Assembly (NCBI RefSeq): GCF_023272795.1 | Contig: NZ_CP096829.1 | Location: 1,674,001 to 1,738,000 of the forward strand | DNA length: 64,000 nt | Source of the DNA: Flavobacterium humidisoli | GTDB taxonomy: Bacteria > Bacteroidota > Bacteroidia > Flavobacteriales > Flavobacteriaceae | Reading direction: 5' to 3' | In this document: in pieces, positions 42,030-52,974 of the stretch | Position numbering within the stretch: position 1 is the stretch's first letter | Layout of the letters: each line of letters starts with the position of its first letter | Position numbers and translations under genes: made by a program | The notes under the pieces: model-generated | What the model was told of the DNA's origin: nothing | What the model saw: the letters and a program-made list of their open reading frames with translations, nothing else | The model's database searches: none

Positions 42030-43034
42030 ATGGCAATTACGATACAAGAAGCAATAAAGAAAAATATCCTAATCCTAGACGGAGCAATGGGAACGATGTT
42101 GCAACGCTATAATTTCTCAGAAGAAGATTTTAGAGGAGAGCGTTTCAAAGATTTCCTGCATCCGTTAAAAGGAAACAACGATTTATTATCCCTAACACAA
42201 CCACAAGCCATCCGCGCTGTTCACGCTGCTTATTTTGAAGCTGGTGCTGATATTGTAGAAACCAATACTTTTTCAGGAACGACAATCGGTATGGCTGATT
42301 ATCATATGGAAGATTTGGTTTACGAGTTAAACTACGAATCAGCAAAGATCGCACGACAAGTTGCTGATGAGTTTACCGCAAAAAATCCAGAGAAACCACG
42401 TTTTGTAGCTGGTTCAATCGGACCAACAAACCGTACGGCAAGTATGTCACCAGACGTAAACGATCCAGGTTACAGAGCCGTAACGTTTGACGATTTGCGA
42501 ATTGCATACAAAGAACAAGTAGAAGCGTTAATGGATGGAGGATGCGATTTACTTTTAGTAGAAACGATTTTCGATACCTTAAATGCGAAAGCAGCACTTT
42601 TTGCAATTGAAGAAGTGAAGGAAGAACGTAATCTGGATATTCCAATTATGGTTTCAGGAACCATTACAGATGCTTCAGGAAGAACACTTTCTGGACAAAC
42701 TGTTGAGGCATTTTTGATTTCAGTTTCGCATATTCCGTTGTTAAGTGTTGGTTTCAATTGTGCTCTTGGAGCCGATTTATTGAAACCGTATTTAAAAACA
42801 TTAGCACATAATACAAGTTTTAATGTTTCGGCACATCCAAATGCAGGATTGCCAAACGCTTTCGGACAATACGACGAAACGCCAGAGCAAACGCAAGCTT
42901 TTATCAAAGAATATTTAGAAGATAATTTAATCAATATTATCGGTGGCTGTTGCGGAACAACGCCAGATCATATTCGATTAATGGCTGAGGTTGCGAAAGA
43001 TTATAAGCCGAGGGTTGCGCCGGTTATTGCCTAA
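42030..43034 (+). CDS. metH: Methionine synthase, homocysteine-binding part (split MetH, N-terminal half)
   Basis: The homocysteine S-methyltransferase domain of cobalamin-dependent methionine synthase, as a separate 334-residue protein. The substrate zinc is held by C244 (GFNCALG) and C307-C308 ([10 protein letters not shown]). Residues 14-25 ([12 protein letters not shown]) start the barrel. The remaining domains are encoded at 43368. A clean stop, a 333-base spacer and a separate start show a real gene split rather than a frameshift. The SAM-I riboswitch at 41571 controls it. Confidence 0.93.
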   Translation: MAITIQEAIKKNILILDGAMGTMLQRYNFSEEDFRGERFKDFLHPLKGNNDLLSLTQPQAIRAVHAAYFEAGADIVETNTFSGTTIGMADYHMEDLVYELNYESAKIARQVADEFTAKNPEKPRFVAGSIGPTNRTASMSPDVNDPGYRAVTFDDLRIAYKEQVEALMDGGCDLLLVETIFDTLNAKAALFAIEEVKEERNLDIPIMVSGTITDASGRTLSGQTVEAFLISVSHIPLLSVGFNCALGADLLKPYLKTLAHNTSFNVSAHPNAGLPNAFGQYDETPEQTQAFIKEYLEDNLINIIGGCCGTTPDHIRLMAEVAKDYKPRVAPVIA

Positions 43035-43086
43035 AGTTTCGCTTATGCAAGGTTTTAAAAACCTTGCAGGTTGAATTCAGAATAAA

Positions 43087-43120
43087 ATGTTCCGTAGGAA
43101 CAAATCATCGGTAGAAAAAA
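43087..43120. repeat. TGTTCCGTAGGAACA-type repeat
   Basis: ATGTTCCGTAGGAACAAATC followed by ATCGGTAGAAAA, the same family as the two copies at 39207-39292. Confidence 0.7.
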
Positions 43121-43164
43121 ATGACAATTGAAATCGTGGAAAATAGATTGTTTGTTTTAACCGA

Positions 43165-43257
43165 GTCTGCGTGAGGGATAGAAGTGAAAAGCCCACAGCC
43201 TGACGAAGGAAGTGCGAGGACTTGTAACGGATAGCCCGGCCCGGAGGGACACGCCCA
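43165..43257 (+). ncRNA. Flavo-1-like structured RNA between the metH halves
   Basis: A locally G+C-rich segment with GCGTGAGGGATAGAAG near its start, TTGTAACGGATAGCCCGGCC in the middle and GGAGGGACACGCCC at its end; the ends can pair. This agrees, from memory, with the Flavo-1 RNA motif found widely between flavobacterial genes, whose function is unknown. It is flanked by AACCTTGCAGG repeats (43055 and 43290). It might instead be only a dispersed repeat. Confidence 0.55.
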
Positions 43258-43367
43258 AATTAATAAACATAAATACCTACAAAGTTTTCAAAACCTTGCA
43301 GGAAACAAAAGAGAATAAAAAAAACTCAGAATCTAGGCATCTTAGAATCTTAGTAACTTAAAAAAAA

Positions 43368-46043
43368 ATGGCAGAAAAAAGAAGAGACCTTGTATTATCA
43401 GGATTAGAACCATTGATTATTACGCCCGAAAGTGTTTTTGTAAACGTTGGGGAACGTACGAATGTAACAGGTTCAAGAAAATTCTTGAGATTAATCAAGG
43501 AAGAGAAATATGACGAGGCGCTTGATATTGCAAGGCAGCAGGTAGAAGGAGGAGCACAAATCATCGATATTAATATGGATGAGGGAATGTTGGATGGCGT
43601 TACTGCAATGACTAAATTTTTGAATTTAATTGCTGCAGAACCAGATATTTCGCGAGTGCCGATTATGATTGACAGTTCGAAATGGGAAATCATCGAAGCG
43701 GGTCTTAAAGTAGTACAAGGGAAAAGCGTTGTAAACTCGATTTCGTTAAAAGAAGGAGAAGAAGCCTTTATTCACCATGCTAAATTAATCAAACGCTACG
43801 GAGCGGCGGCGATTGTAATGGCTTTTGACGAAGTAGGTCAGGCCGATAATTACGATCGTAGAGTCGAGATTTGCCAACGTTCTTATGATATTTTGGTAAA
43901 CAAAGTAGGTTTTCCTCCTCAGGATATTATTTTCGATTTGAATATTTTCCCAGTTGCAACAGGAATGGAAGAACACCGCCTGAATGCTTTGGACTTTTTT
44001 AGAGGAACAAAATGGGTTCGTGAGAATTTACCACACGCACATATTAGTGGAGGAGTGAGTAACGTTTCATTCTCGTTTAGAGGGAATGATGTTGTTCGTG
44101 AAGCGATGCACTCGGTGTTTTTGTATCACGCAATTAAAGAAGGAATGACGATGGGAATCGTGAATCCAGAGATGCTTACGATTTATGATGATATTCCGAA
44201 AGACTTATTAGAACACGTTGAAGACGTAATTTTAGATAGACGTGATGATGCTACAGAACGACTTTTAGATTTTGCAGAAAATGTAAAAGGTGAAGTAAAA
44301 AGCGATGAAAAAGCCATTCAGGAGTGGCGTTTAGGATCTGTTCAGGATCGTATTACACATTCTTTGGTAAAAGGAATTGATGCTTTTATTGAAGAAGATG
44401 TAGAAGAAGCCCGTTTGGCAGCAACAAAACCAATTGAAGTTATCGAGATCAATTTAATGGCTGGAATGAATGTCGTTGGAGATTTATTCGGGAGCGGAAA
44501 AATGTTCCTGCCACAGGTTGTAAAATCGGCTCGTGTAATGAAAAAAGCGGTTGCTTATTTGCTGCCTTTTATTGAAGCAAGCAAACAAGCTGGAGATAAA
44601 CAAGGAAACGGAAAAATCCTGATGGCAACCGTAAAAGGTGATGTTCATGATATTGGAAAAAACATCGTTTCGGTGGTTTTAGCTTGTAACAATTATGAGA
44701 TTGTAGATTTAGGTGTAATGGTTCCTCCAGAAAAAATCATTGCAGCGGCTATTGAACATGAAGTAGATATTATCGGATTAAGTGGACTGATCACACCTTC
44801 GCTTGACGAAATGGTTTATTTGGCCAAAGAATTAGACAAACAAGATATTAAAATCCCGATTATGATTGGTGGTGCAACTACTTCGCGCGCGCACACCGCG
44901 GTGAAAATTGCTCCTCAATATAGAGAAACTGTAATTCACGTAAACGATGCTTCGAGAGCCGTTACCGTTGCAGGAAATCTATTAGATCATAACCGAAAAA
45001 TATATGCAGCCGATATTCGTGCAGAATACGATTCGTTTAGAGAAACATTTTTAAATCGTTCGAGAGATAAAAACTTCTTAACGATTGAAGATGCGCGTAA
45101 AAATAAATTACCATTGGATTGGAGTGAATATACTCCAGTTAAACCAAAAGTAATTGGTGCACAAACCATAGAAGTTGAATTGGATGTTTTGGTTCCGTAT
45201 ATCGACTGGACGCCATTTTTTCAGACTTGGGAATTGTACGGAAAATATCCGGCAATTTTAACGGATGAGGTTGTGGGCGAACAAGCAACATCTGTTTTCA
45301 AAGATGCTCAGGCGATGCTTAAAGTAATCTTAGAAGAGAAAAAACTAAAAGCAAAAGGTATTTACGGAATTTTCCCTGCGAATCAGGTGGATGATGACGA
45401 TATCGAATTGCGTGATGAAAACGGAAAAGTTTTAGAAAAATTCTTAACGCTTCGCCAGCAGTCACAAAAAACAAAAGGCGCTCCAAACATCGCTTTAGCC
45501 GATTTTATTCTGCCAAAAGAAAGCGGAATAGAAGATTATATGGGAGCTTTTTGTGTAACCACAGGTTTTGGTGTTGACGAATGGGCTGCGGAATATGAAA
45601 AGAATTTAGACGATTACAATTCGATTATGGTCAAAGCGCTTGCAGATCGTTTTGCTGAGGCTTTCGCCGAATATCTTCACGAAAAAGTTCGTAAGGATTT
45701 CTGGGGTTATGATTCAGAAGAATCTTTAACCAACGAAGAATTGATTAAAGAAAATTATAAAGGAATTCGTCCTGCGCCAGGTTATCCGGCTTGTCCTGAT
45801 CACTTGGAAAAACCAACGATTTGGAAGCTTTTAAATGTAGCCGAAGAAATTGGAGTTACTTTGACAGAAAGTATGGCGATGTGGCCGGCTTCTTCGGTTT
45901 CAGGATATTATTTCGGAAACCCAAAGAGCCGATATTTCGGATTAGGAAAAATAAAAGAAGATCAAGTCACAGATTACGCCAAACGCCGAAATGTACCACT
46001 TGATTACGCAATGAAATGGTTAAACCCTAATATAGCAGATTAA
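43368..46043 (+). CDS. metH: Methionine synthase, folate/cobalamin/activation part (split MetH, C-terminal half)
   Basis: Transfers methyl from methyltetrahydrofolate via cobalamin to homocysteine. In 891 residues: pterin-binding domain (about 1-280, [17 protein letters not shown]), cobalamin cap and binding domains (about 300-560, with D425-x-H427-x-x-G430 in [10 protein letters not shown] supplying the lower ligand histidine), and the SAM-binding reactivation domain (about 600-891, with [12 protein letters not shown]). It works with the zinc half encoded upstream. metF follows 77 bases later. Cobalamin dependence is certain from the DxHxxG motif, although no cobalamin riboswitch is seen. 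Confidence 0.96.
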   Translation: MAEKRRDLVLSGLEPLIITPESVFVNVGERTNVTGSRKFLRLIKEEKYDEALDIARQQVEGGAQIIDINMDEGMLDGVTAMTKFLNLIAAEPDISRVPIMIDSSKWEIIEAGLKVVQGKSVVNSISLKEGEEAFIHHAKLIKRYGAAAIVMAFDEVGQADNYDRRVEICQRSYDILVNKVGFPPQDIIFDLNIFPVATGMEEHRLNALDFFRGTKWVRENLPHAHISGGVSNVSFSFRGNDVVREAMHSVFLYHAIKEGMTMGIVNPEMLTIYDDIPKDLLEHVEDVILDRRDDATERLLDFAENVKGEVKSDEKAIQEWRLGSVQDRITHSLVKGIDAFIEEDVEEARLAATKPIEVIEINLMAGMNVVGDLFGSGKMFLPQVVKSARVMKKAVAYLLPFIEASKQAGDKQGNGKILMATVKGDVHDIGKNIVSVVLACNNYEIVDLGVMVPPEKIIAAAIEHEVDIIGLSGLITPSLDEMVYLAKELDKQDIKIPIMIGGATTSRAHTAVKIAPQYRETVIHVNDASRAVTVAGNLLDHNRKIYAADIRAEYDSFRETFLNRSRDKNFLTIEDARKNKLPLDWSEYTPVKPKVIGAQTIEVELDVLVPYIDWTPFFQTWELYGKYPAILTDEVVGEQATSVFKDAQAMLKVILEEKKLKAKGIYGIFPANQVDDDDIELRDENGKVLEKFLTLRQQSQKTKGAPNIALADFILPKESGIEDYMGAFCVTTGFGVDEWAAEYEKNLDDYNSIMVKALADRFAEAFAEYLHEKVRKDFWGYDSEESLTNEELIKENYKGIRPAPGYPACPDHLEKPTIWKLLNVAEEIGVTLTESMAMWPASSVSGYYFGNPKSRYFGLGKIKEDQVTDYAKRRNVPLDYAMKWLNPNIAD

Positions 46044-46120
46044 ATTAGTCTAAAGTCAAAAGTCTTAAAGTCCGAAAGGAAAGACTTTCGACTTTCGACT
46101 TTCAAACTTTAAGACTTAAA

Positions 46121-47077
46121 ATGAAAGTAACAGAGCATATAGAAAACGCCAAAGGAAAAACATTATTCTCATTTGAAATTATTCCGCCTCAAAAGGGGAA
46201 AAGCATTCAGGAATTATACGATAATATTGATCCGTTAATGGAGTTTAAACCGCCGTTTATTGATGTAACAACTTCTCGTGAAGAATATATTTATATTGAT
46301 AAAGGAAACGGACTTTTGGATAAAAAGCTAACTCGTATGCGTCCGGGAACGCTTGGGATTTGCGCTTCTATAAAACATAAATACAATGTCGATACAGTTC
46401 CACATTTACTTTGTGGCGGATTTACGCAGGAAGAAACAGAGTATATGTTGGTTGATTGTCAGTATTTAGGAATCAACAATGTGATGGCGCTTCGCGGAGA
46501 TGCCATGAAAGATGAGCAGTCTTTTACGCCAAAAGCGGGAGGAAATCATTATGCAATCGATTTGGTTCGTCAAATCAACGATTTAAATTGTGGAAAATAT
46601 CTTCATGAAGTAATGGATGTTGACAATAAAGCCGATTTTTGTATTGGCGTTGCAGGATATCCAGAAAAGCATTTAGAATCACCATCTTTACAATCAGATT
46701 TAAAAAGATTAAAAGAAAAAGTAGATGCAGGAGCAGATTATGTTGTAACACAAATGTTTTTTGACAACTCGAAATATTTTGCCTTTGTAGAAAAAGCAAG
46801 AGAAATAGGTATTACAATTCCGATTATTCCTGGAATAAAACCTATTGCGGTTCAGAGACATTTACAGGTTTTACCACAGATTTTTAGAATCGATTTACCA
46901 GAAGATTTAATCGATGCTGTAGATAAATGCAAAAACAATGCTGAAATCAAACAAGTCGGAATCGAATGGGCGATTCAGCAGTCATTAGAATTAAAAGCCG
47001 CTGGAGTTCCGTTTTTACACTATTATTCAATGGGTAAATCTGAGAACATTCGCCAGATTGCAAGTCAGGTTTTTTAA
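46121..47077 (+). CDS. metF: 5,10-methylenetetrahydrofolate reductase
   Basis: Flavin enzyme that makes methyltetrahydrofolate for MetH. The 318 residues begin with FSFEIIPPQKGKS (16-28), including the conserved glutamate, and contain DVTTSRE and VTQMFFDNSKYF. It lies 77 bases after metH, across direct repeats of the AAAGTCTTAAAGT type, and is most likely co-transcribed. A palindrome AACTTTGTCAAAGTT (47091-47123) follows and may end the operon. Confidence 0.95.
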   Translation: MKVTEHIENAKGKTLFSFEIIPPQKGKSIQELYDNIDPLMEFKPPFIDVTTSREEYIYIDKGNGLLDKKLTRMRPGTLGICASIKHKYNVDTVPHLLCGGFTQEETEYMLVDCQYLGINNVMALRGDAMKDEQSFTPKAGGNHYAIDLVRQINDLNCGKYLHEVMDVDNKADFCIGVAGYPEKHLESPSLQSDLKRLKEKVDAGADYVVTQMFFDNSKYFAFVEKAREIGITIPIIPGIKPIAVQRHLQVLPQIFRIDLPEDLIDAVDKCKNNAEIKQVGIEWAIQQSLELKAAGVPFLHYYSMGKSENIRQIASQVF

Positions 47078-47090
47078 GGTATGTGTGATG

Positions 47091-47123
47091 AACTTTGTCA
47101 AAGTTTTAAACTTTGACAAAGTT
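47091..47123. repeat. Palindromic AACTTTGTCAAAGTT repeat after metF
   Basis: AACTTTGTCAAAGTT and AACTTTGACAAAGTT are tandem, each nearly self-complementary, and able to form a hairpin. A related fragment follows hppA at 7703. Confidence 0.65.
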
Positions 47124-47190
47124 GTTGAGAACTAAGAAGGCAGTCTTGGAATTTGGTATTTTTAAATTTTGGAATTTAACTTTTACAATC

Positions 47191-47844
47191 ATGAAACAAG
47201 AAGAACTACAAGCCATAGCTTCTCAATTAAAACATCCATCGGGAGAAAAAGGAATCGAAATGGGCAATATGATGAACGAGACGAACATCAACATGACCAA
47301 ACATTCGATTCAGAATTTGAATATAGCAAACGAAAACAGAATTTTGGAACTAGGCCACGGAAACGCTGGTCATGTAGAGTTTTTGTTTGAACAAGCTGAA
47401 AGGCTAAAATATTACGGACTGGAAATGTCGGAACTGATGTTTCAGGAAGCAAGACAAATCAACCGAAATTTCGTTTCTCAAAAACAGGCCTTCTTTTCAC
47501 TTTATGACGGAAATACTATTCCGTTTGAAGCTGAATTATTTGATAAAATATTTACGGTAAACACCATTTATTTTTGGCAGAAGCCTGAAGAACTACTTTC
47601 AGAAATCTACAGAGTTTTAAAACCAAATGGAAATTTCTGCCTGACATTTGCCGAAGAAGATTTTATGAAAAAACTGCCTTTTACACAATTCGAATTTGAA
47701 TTGTACAGTACAGAAAAAGCGCAGGAATTAATCAAAAAATCGGATTTTAAAATTGTGTATACAGAAACACAGACCGAAAAAGTAAAAAGCAAAACAGGGG
47801 AATTAGTCGACAGAGCTTTTACTACGATTGTTCTGGAGAAATAA
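47191..47844 (+). CDS. Class I SAM-dependent methyltransferase
   Basis: 217 residues with the Rossmann SAM motif ILELGHGNAGHVEFL (about 52-66) and motif II region KIFTVNTIYFW. The substrate is unknown; the fold resembles UbiE-type small-molecule methyltransferases. I chose the ATG at 47191, where the protein starts MKQEELQ, over that at 47113 because the extra residues are unlike the family. It lies downstream of metF, so it may profit from the same SAM supply. Confidence 0.85.
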   Translation: MKQEELQAIASQLKHPSGEKGIEMGNMMNETNINMTKHSIQNLNIANENRILELGHGNAGHVEFLFEQAERLKYYGLEMSELMFQEARQINRNFVSQKQAFFSLYDGNTIPFEAELFDKIFTVNTIYFWQKPEELLSEIYRVLKPNGNFCLTFAEEDFMKKLPFTQFEFELYSTEKAQELIKKSDFKIVYTETQTEKVKSKTGELVDRAFTTIVLEK

Positions 47845-47857
47845 TTTTTTTTGCTAC

Positions 47858-47875
47858 TCCCGATAGCTATCGGGA
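47858..47875. repeat. 18-bp perfect palindrome
   Basis: TCCCGATAGCTATCGGGA just after the methyltransferase gene, preceded by a T run; an interspersed repeat that may also act as a terminator. Confidence 0.7.
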
Positions 47876-48016
47876 TAAAGATTAGCACAGATTAGAAAAT
47901 CATTTTAATCCCTATAATCTGTGGCAAAAAAATTACCAATCAATTTTTGCAATCCTTTTTTGAGTACTTTCATTCTTTATTATTAATCTTTTCCGAATTT
48001 TAATTCTCTACAACTT

Positions 48017-49240
48017 ATGGAAGTTAACAAAATCAATTTTTTGCAGAGTTACAGCAGTATTTTATGGCTTCTTGGCGGTATTATAATAGGAAGTGTTTTC
48101 GGATTGGTGTTTGGAGAAGATGTTTTGATTATAAAACCACTTGGCGATATATTCCTGAATTTACTTTTCACAGCTATTATTCCGCTTATTTTCTTCACAA
48201 TCGGGTCTTCGGTTGCGAATCTGGAACGAACAGAAAAGCTAGGAAAACTGTTTGTTATAATGTTATTGGTTTTTCTCGCTACCATTCTGATTTCTGCTAT
48301 TGTAATGATTTGTGCGGTTTATCTTTTTCCGATTCATGAAGATATCGCAATTGCAAAAGTTCCGTTTGAAGAAGTAGCATCAGGATCAGCAGGAGATCAA
48401 ATTGCAAAACTGCTTACGGCCAATGATTTCTTCGAATTATTGTCTCGAAAAAGTATGCTGGCGTTGATTATTTTTTCTTTTTTAGTTGGTTTCGCCACAT
48501 TACAATCAGGAGAAAAAGGAAACGCATTCAAAAGTTTTCTGGATTCTGGAAACGAGGTCATGAAACAGCTTTTAAACATCATCATGAAATTGGCGCCAAT
48601 TGGTTTAGGAGCCTATTTTGCTTATCAAGTTGGAGTTTTTGGACCGCAATTGTTAGGAGTTTATGCAAAACCAATGGCAGTTTATTATGCCGCCTGCATT
48701 TTCTATTTCTTTGTTTTCTTTAGTTTATATGCCCTTACCGCTGGCGGAAAAAGAGCTTTTAAAGTTTTTTGGAGCAATAACATCATGCCTTCTTTGACAG
48801 CTGTAGGTACCTGTAGTAGTATAGCAACCATTCCAGCCAATTTAGCGGCAGCAGAAAAAATGGGAATCCCGGCACATGTACGAAATTTGGTAATTCCGCT
48901 TGGTGCGCCTCTGCACAAAGACGGTTCGAGTATGTCATCCATCTTAAAAATAACCTTTTTGTTTGCTATGTTTGGCAAAGATTTTTCAGATCCGATGACC
49001 ATTCTTTTGGCATTAGGAATAACTGTAATTGTTTCAATTGTCGAAGGTGGAATTCCAAACGGAGGTTATATTGGGGAAATTTTAGCCATTACTGTTTATG
49101 GTTTTCCGATGGAACAAGCTTTGCCAGTTGCCATGATTTTAGGAACGTTAGTTGATCCAATTGCTACTTTACTAAATGCTAATGGAGATGTAATCTCTTC
49201 TATGATGGTTTCACGGTTTTCCGAAAAGACAAAGTGGTAG
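48017..49240 (+). CDS. Dicarboxylate/amino acid:cation symporter
   Basis: Inner-membrane secondary transporter of the DAACS (GltP/DctA) family. 407 residues with hydrophobic helices throughout. The serine-rich re-entrant loop appears as GTCSSIATIPANLAA (about 264-278) and the second loop region as IVEGGIPNGGYIGE. It would take up glutamate, aspartate or C4-dicarboxylates with Na+ or H+. It stands alone, and no regulator is nearby. Confidence 0.9.
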   Translation: MEVNKINFLQSYSSILWLLGGIIIGSVFGLVFGEDVLIIKPLGDIFLNLLFTAIIPLIFFTIGSSVANLERTEKLGKLFVIMLLVFLATILISAIVMICAVYLFPIHEDIAIAKVPFEEVASGSAGDQIAKLLTANDFFELLSRKSMLALIIFSFLVGFATLQSGEKGNAFKSFLDSGNEVMKQLLNIIMKLAPIGLGAYFAYQVGVFGPQLLGVYAKPMAVYYAACIFYFFVFFSLYALTAGGKRAFKVFWSNNIMPSLTAVGTCSSIATIPANLAAAEKMGIPAHVRNLVIPLGAPLHKDGSSMSSILKITFLFAMFGKDFSDPMTILLALGITVIVSIVEGGIPNGGYIGEILAITVYGFPMEQALPVAMILGTLVDPIATLLNANGDVISSMMVSRFSEKTKW

Positions 49241-49361
49241 CTTCTCTATAAATTTTCAATTAAAATAAATACTAAAAACAACTTATTTCGCGTGAAATGG
49301 CTTCTCCCGAAGTCTCGGGATCGCTCAGCCTGATAATGCGTGATGTAAATAACTATATACT

Positions 49362-50762
49362 ATGAATTCAAAATTACAGCACGATCTCGACAACTTTGAG
49401 AATATCTTACAAAAAGCAAAACAACAGGGAATTGATTTTTTGAATAATATTGATAACATTCCAACCTCTAATACTTATTCAATCGATCCTAAAACTGAGC
49501 TAAATGAATTAGGTTTAGGATCTATTGAAGCTTTGAAGGAATTTAATGAAAGATTGGCTCCATTAATGGTTTCTTCGCCTGGGCCAAGATATTGGGGATT
49601 TGTAACCGGCGGATCAACCCCAGCTTCTATTGTTGGAGATTGGCTGGCATCGGTTTACGATCAAAACACACAATCTGTGACTTCGCAGGGCGGTAATTCG
49701 GCTTTAATAGAGTTTGAAACTATTAATTTATTATTGCAGTTATTAGAACTTCCAGATTCGTTTTTAGGAGGATTTGTAACAGGCGCAACAATGTCTAATT
49801 TCACCAGTTTAGCAGTTGCGAGACAATGGTTTGGAAAACAGTATGGAAAAGATTTTGCTAAAAACGGAATCTCTGAAACCCTTACTATTTTAACGGCAAC
49901 ACCACATTCTTCTTCTATAAAATCATTATCGATGTTAGGAATTGGAAGCCAGAATTATACGGTTGTAAAAACAATTGAAGGCAATCGTGAAGCTTTGGAC
50001 ATTGCCGATTTAGAAGAAAAGATTAAAGCTCTAAACGGAAAACCTTTTATTCTAATTTCAAGTGCTGGAACGGTAAACACCGCCGATTTTGATGATTTTG
50101 AAGCAATCGCCCAACTACGAGAAAAATACAAATTCTGGTGGCATATTGACGGTGCTTTTGGCGGATTTGCTGCAGTTTCAGAAAAATACAAACATTATGT
50201 AAAAGGCTGGGAAGGAGCAGACAGTATTACGATTGATTGTCATAAATGGTTGAATGTTCCGTACGAAAGTGCTTTTTATTTAGTTAAAAAAGAACATGTT
50301 AATCTGCAGATTGAAACATTCCAAAATTCAAATGCGCCTTATTTAGGGAATCCGTTGGAAAATTTTAATTATCTAAATGTAGTTCCAGAAAATTCTCGCC
50401 GTTTACGTGCGTTACCTGTATGGTTTTCGCTTAAAGCCTACGGAAAAGAAGGTTTTAGAGACCTTATTGAGGATAGTACAGCATTGGCTTTACATTTTGC
50501 AAATGCTTTAATAGAAAATGATTTTGAACTTTTAGCTCCAATTCGTTTAAATAATGTTTGCTTTACACTAAAAGGAGAAAAAAATCAGGAAAAAGTAAGT
50601 CCGTTTTTATCTGCTTTGAATGATACTGGAAAAGTATTTATGACGCCAACAGTTTATCAGAACAAAAAAGGAATTAGAGCTTCATTTGTAAATTGGAGAA
50701 CTACAGAAAATGATGTAAAACTTGTAATAGAGAAAATGCGTGAAGTGATTTCGGAAATATAA
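49362..50762 (+). CDS. PLP-dependent group II amino acid decarboxylase family protein
   Basis: 466 residues of the aspartate-aminotransferase fold, with the PLP lysine K295 in DCHKWLNVPYESAF and the aspartate of HIDGAFGGFA binding the cofactor. Related to aromatic-L-amino-acid and glutamate decarboxylases. The substrate cannot be assigned. It follows the amino acid/dicarboxylate symporter by 121 bases, which may hint at uptake and decarboxylation of the same compound. A hairpin at 50778-50805 follows. Confidence 0.85.
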   Translation: MNSKLQHDLDNFENILQKAKQQGIDFLNNIDNIPTSNTYSIDPKTELNELGLGSIEALKEFNERLAPLMVSSPGPRYWGFVTGGSTPASIVGDWLASVYDQNTQSVTSQGGNSALIEFETINLLLQLLELPDSFLGGFVTGATMSNFTSLAVARQWFGKQYGKDFAKNGISETLTILTATPHSSSIKSLSMLGIGSQNYTVVKTIEGNREALDIADLEEKIKALNGKPFILISSAGTVNTADFDDFEAIAQLREKYKFWWHIDGAFGGFAAVSEKYKHYVKGWEGADSITIDCHKWLNVPYESAFYLVKKEHVNLQIETFQNSNAPYLGNPLENFNYLNVVPENSRRLRALPVWFSLKAYGKEGFRDLIEDSTALALHFANALIENDFELLAPIRLNNVCFTLKGEKNQEKVSPFLSALNDTGKVFMTPTVYQNKKGIRASFVNWRTTENDVKLVIEKMREVISEI

Positions 50763-50777
50763 TCTATCTAAAAATAG

Positions 50778-50805
50778 AAGAGCCTGTTTGAAGGAACAGG
50801 CTCTT
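50778..50805. terminator. Hairpin between convergent genes
   Basis: AAGAGCCTGTT and AACAGGCTCTT form an 11-bp stem between the decarboxylase and the receptor gene. The T run is short on the plus strand and a little better on the minus strand. Confidence 0.6.
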
Positions 50806-50853
50806 GACTAACACAAAAAAAAACAAAAAACAAGGTATTTAAAGAACGAAACT

Positions 50854-52974
50854 TTATATACGGTATGTAAATGCAATTGTCGCTATACGATTGTCAAGAT
50901 CATATCTTTTATCAATAGTAGTTTGCGCGACAGCAGATTTAATATAGAAATTATTGGTGTTGAAAACATTGGTAAAATTGAGTTTAATATTTCCTTTTTT
51001 AGCCAAAACTTGTTTAGAAATCCCAATGCTGAAATCAAAGAAACCGTCTCTTTGGTAAATTCCAAGATTAGATTTTGACTGATATTGTGCGTTCCCTTCT
51101 GCTTTTAAGGTTTCGGTTATTGTAAAGGAGTTTTGAACACTCAGATTTATTGTCATAATAGGATCAATCGTATTGCTGTTTAAAATTTGTCCCATAAATT
51201 TATTTTCAAAAACATTGAATAAAGTGTTGACAGACCACCACTTGCTTAACTCAGAAGTATTGGTAATGTTAACTCCATAATTGTATGATTTATCAACGTT
51301 TATTTGAGTGGTAACGGTTGTATTCGTGTCTGGATTGTAGTTGTATACTTCCGTAAAAACATCTTTGGTGCTATTGAAATAAAGAGAAGCCATGAAATTG
51401 CTTTTCCAAGCATAACCAATTTCCATAGCGTGCGTAATCTCTGGAATCAAGTTCGGATTTCCTTGCGAATAATTGAATGAATCATCGTAAAAACGGAACG
51501 GATTCAAATCAAACTGACTGGGTCTATTGATTCTTTTGCTATACGATGCATGTGCAGAATGATTACTCGTGAATTCATATTTTAAAGAAAGACTTGGAAA
51601 CCATTTCAAATAATCATCTTTGTGTTCTTCATTCAATGTTTTCTGATCAATATTGATTGCAGTGTATTCGCTTCTTAAACCAGCCTGAATATTTAATTTT
51701 TCTAACTGATATTTGTAGTTGGCGTAAGCAGCGTAAATCTGTTCATTATATTCAAAATGATTGGTAGAGTTAAAATCAATAAGCCATTGGTTATTTTCAT
51801 AATATTCGTAAACAGATGGATTGTCATTGTTTTTAATGCTAGCTTTGAAACCCCACTCAATAGATTGTTTTTCCTTGAACGGATTTACAAAATCGACTTT
51901 TCCTGTAAAGACTTTTAATTGAGAAGGAATATAACCGCGACGATCGTTTACAACAGTAGCGTTTGCAGTATTATCTGCGCTCTGAAATTGATTAGATTTA
52001 AACTTCGAAGTTTCATATTCAAAATCAAAAATCATATTTTTTCCTTCGTCATTGAATTTATGCGTACCAGAAAAAGCATACGTATAATCGTTCCATTTTT
52101 CTTTACTATCATTATAGGTCAAAGCATCAAAAATGGGCTGATTTGAAGTGTTGAAGACTTTATTTGTTCCGTCAGCCATATTTTCATAACGTCCAATTTT
52201 GGCATCAACATAGAATTCTAAATTGGTTTTAGGCGAAACTTCATATTGAGTACCAACCTTGAAATTATTAGAAGTCAAAGGTTCATCTGTTATAGAAGTT
52301 TGGTGATTTGTAGAAGCAATTTCTTGATGCGTAAGGCTTGTATATTGAGTCTGGTTGAATTGTTTATGCTCTTCTTCACCACGGAAAGTATAGCTGTAAT
52401 TTCCGAAAACGCCCCATTTATCTTTATTGTAATTTAAATTGAAGCCCGAATTGGTTCTGTTTTTTCGTCCTCTTCCGTAACTCGCAAAAGCGGTACCTTT
52501 TAAACCAGAGGAGTTTGGTTTTTTAAGTATGATGTTAATAATTCCAGCTTTTCCGGCTGCATCGTATTTAGAAGAAGGATTTGTAATTACTTCAATTTGT
52601 TTGATGTTGGATGAAGTCGTAGCTTTTAGATAATTGGCCAATTCTTTTTGAGAAAGCTGCGTTAGTTTACCGTTAATCATTACGGCAACGCCTTGTTGTC
52701 CGCGAATTGACAAATCGCCATCTTGAGACACAACAACGCCTGGCGCACGTGATAAGACGTCAAGCGCGGTCCCGCCTTCAGAAACGATGCTGTTTTCTAC
52801 ATTAAAAACAAGGCGATCCGATTTTTGAGTGTAAAGTACTTTCTTTTTACTAATCACAATTTCATCTAAAGCATTTATAGCGGTTTCAACAATACTATCT
52901 GTTTCTTTTTCTGTTTGAGAATATCCATCATATACCGAAAAAGCGAGCATAAGAGAGGTTATAATTTTTTTCAT
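50854..52974 (-). CDS. TonB-dependent receptor-like outer membrane beta-barrel protein
   Basis: 706 residues: signal peptide (1-19), a TonB-dependent-receptor plug (about 50-150, RAPGVVVSQDGDLSIRGQQG and KAGIINIILKK) and an OMP_b-brl_3-type barrel ending IATIAFTYRI. It has no CarboxypepD_reg domain, unlike the protein at 10374. Substrate unknown. It is separately transcribed, convergent with the decarboxylase. The 190 bases before it show no riboswitch or leader ORF. Confidence 0.85.
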   Translation of the reverse strand: MKKIITSLMLAFSVYDGYSQTEKETDSIVETAINALDEIVISKKKVLYTQKSDRLVFNVENSIVSEGGTALDVLSRAPGVVVSQDGDLSIRGQQGVAVMINGKLTQLSQKELANYLKATTSSNIKQIEVITNPSSKYDAAGKAGIINIILKKPNSSGLKGTAFASYGRGRKNRTNSGFNLNYNKDKWGVFGNYSYTFRGEEEHKQFNQTQYTSLTHQEIASTNHQTSITDEPLTSNNFKVGTQYEVSPKTNLEFYVDAKIGRYENMADGTNKVFNTSNQPIFDALTYNDSKEKWNDYTYAFSGTHKFNDEGKNMIFDFEYETSKFKSNQFQSADNTANATVVNDRRGYIPSQLKVFTGKVDFVNPFKEKQSIEWGFKASIKNNDNPSVYEYYENNQWLIDFNSTNHFEYNEQIYAAYANYKYQLEKLNIQAGLRSEYTAINIDQKTLNEEHKDDYLKWFPSLSLKYEFTSNHSAHASYSKRINRPSQFDLNPFRFYDDSFNYSQGNPNLIPEITHAMEIGYAWKSNFMASLYFNSTKDVFTEVYNYNPDTNTTVTTQINVDKSYNYGVNITNTSELSKWWSVNTLFNVFENKFMGQILNSNTIDPIMTINLSVQNSFTITETLKAEGNAQYQSKSNLGIYQRDGFFDFSIGISKQVLAKKGNIKLNFTNVFNTNNFYIKSAVAQTTIDKRYDLDNRIATIAFTYRI

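Noticed and set aside
42470-42934. A 154-codon minus-strand frame inside the first metH gene.
   Set aside because: Antisense to the zinc-site domain and without independent support.
42030-46043. A frameshift explanation for the two metH parts.
   Set aside because: The parts are separated by 333 bases with repeats and a structured RNA, each has its own start and stop, and the cut falls at a domain boundary.
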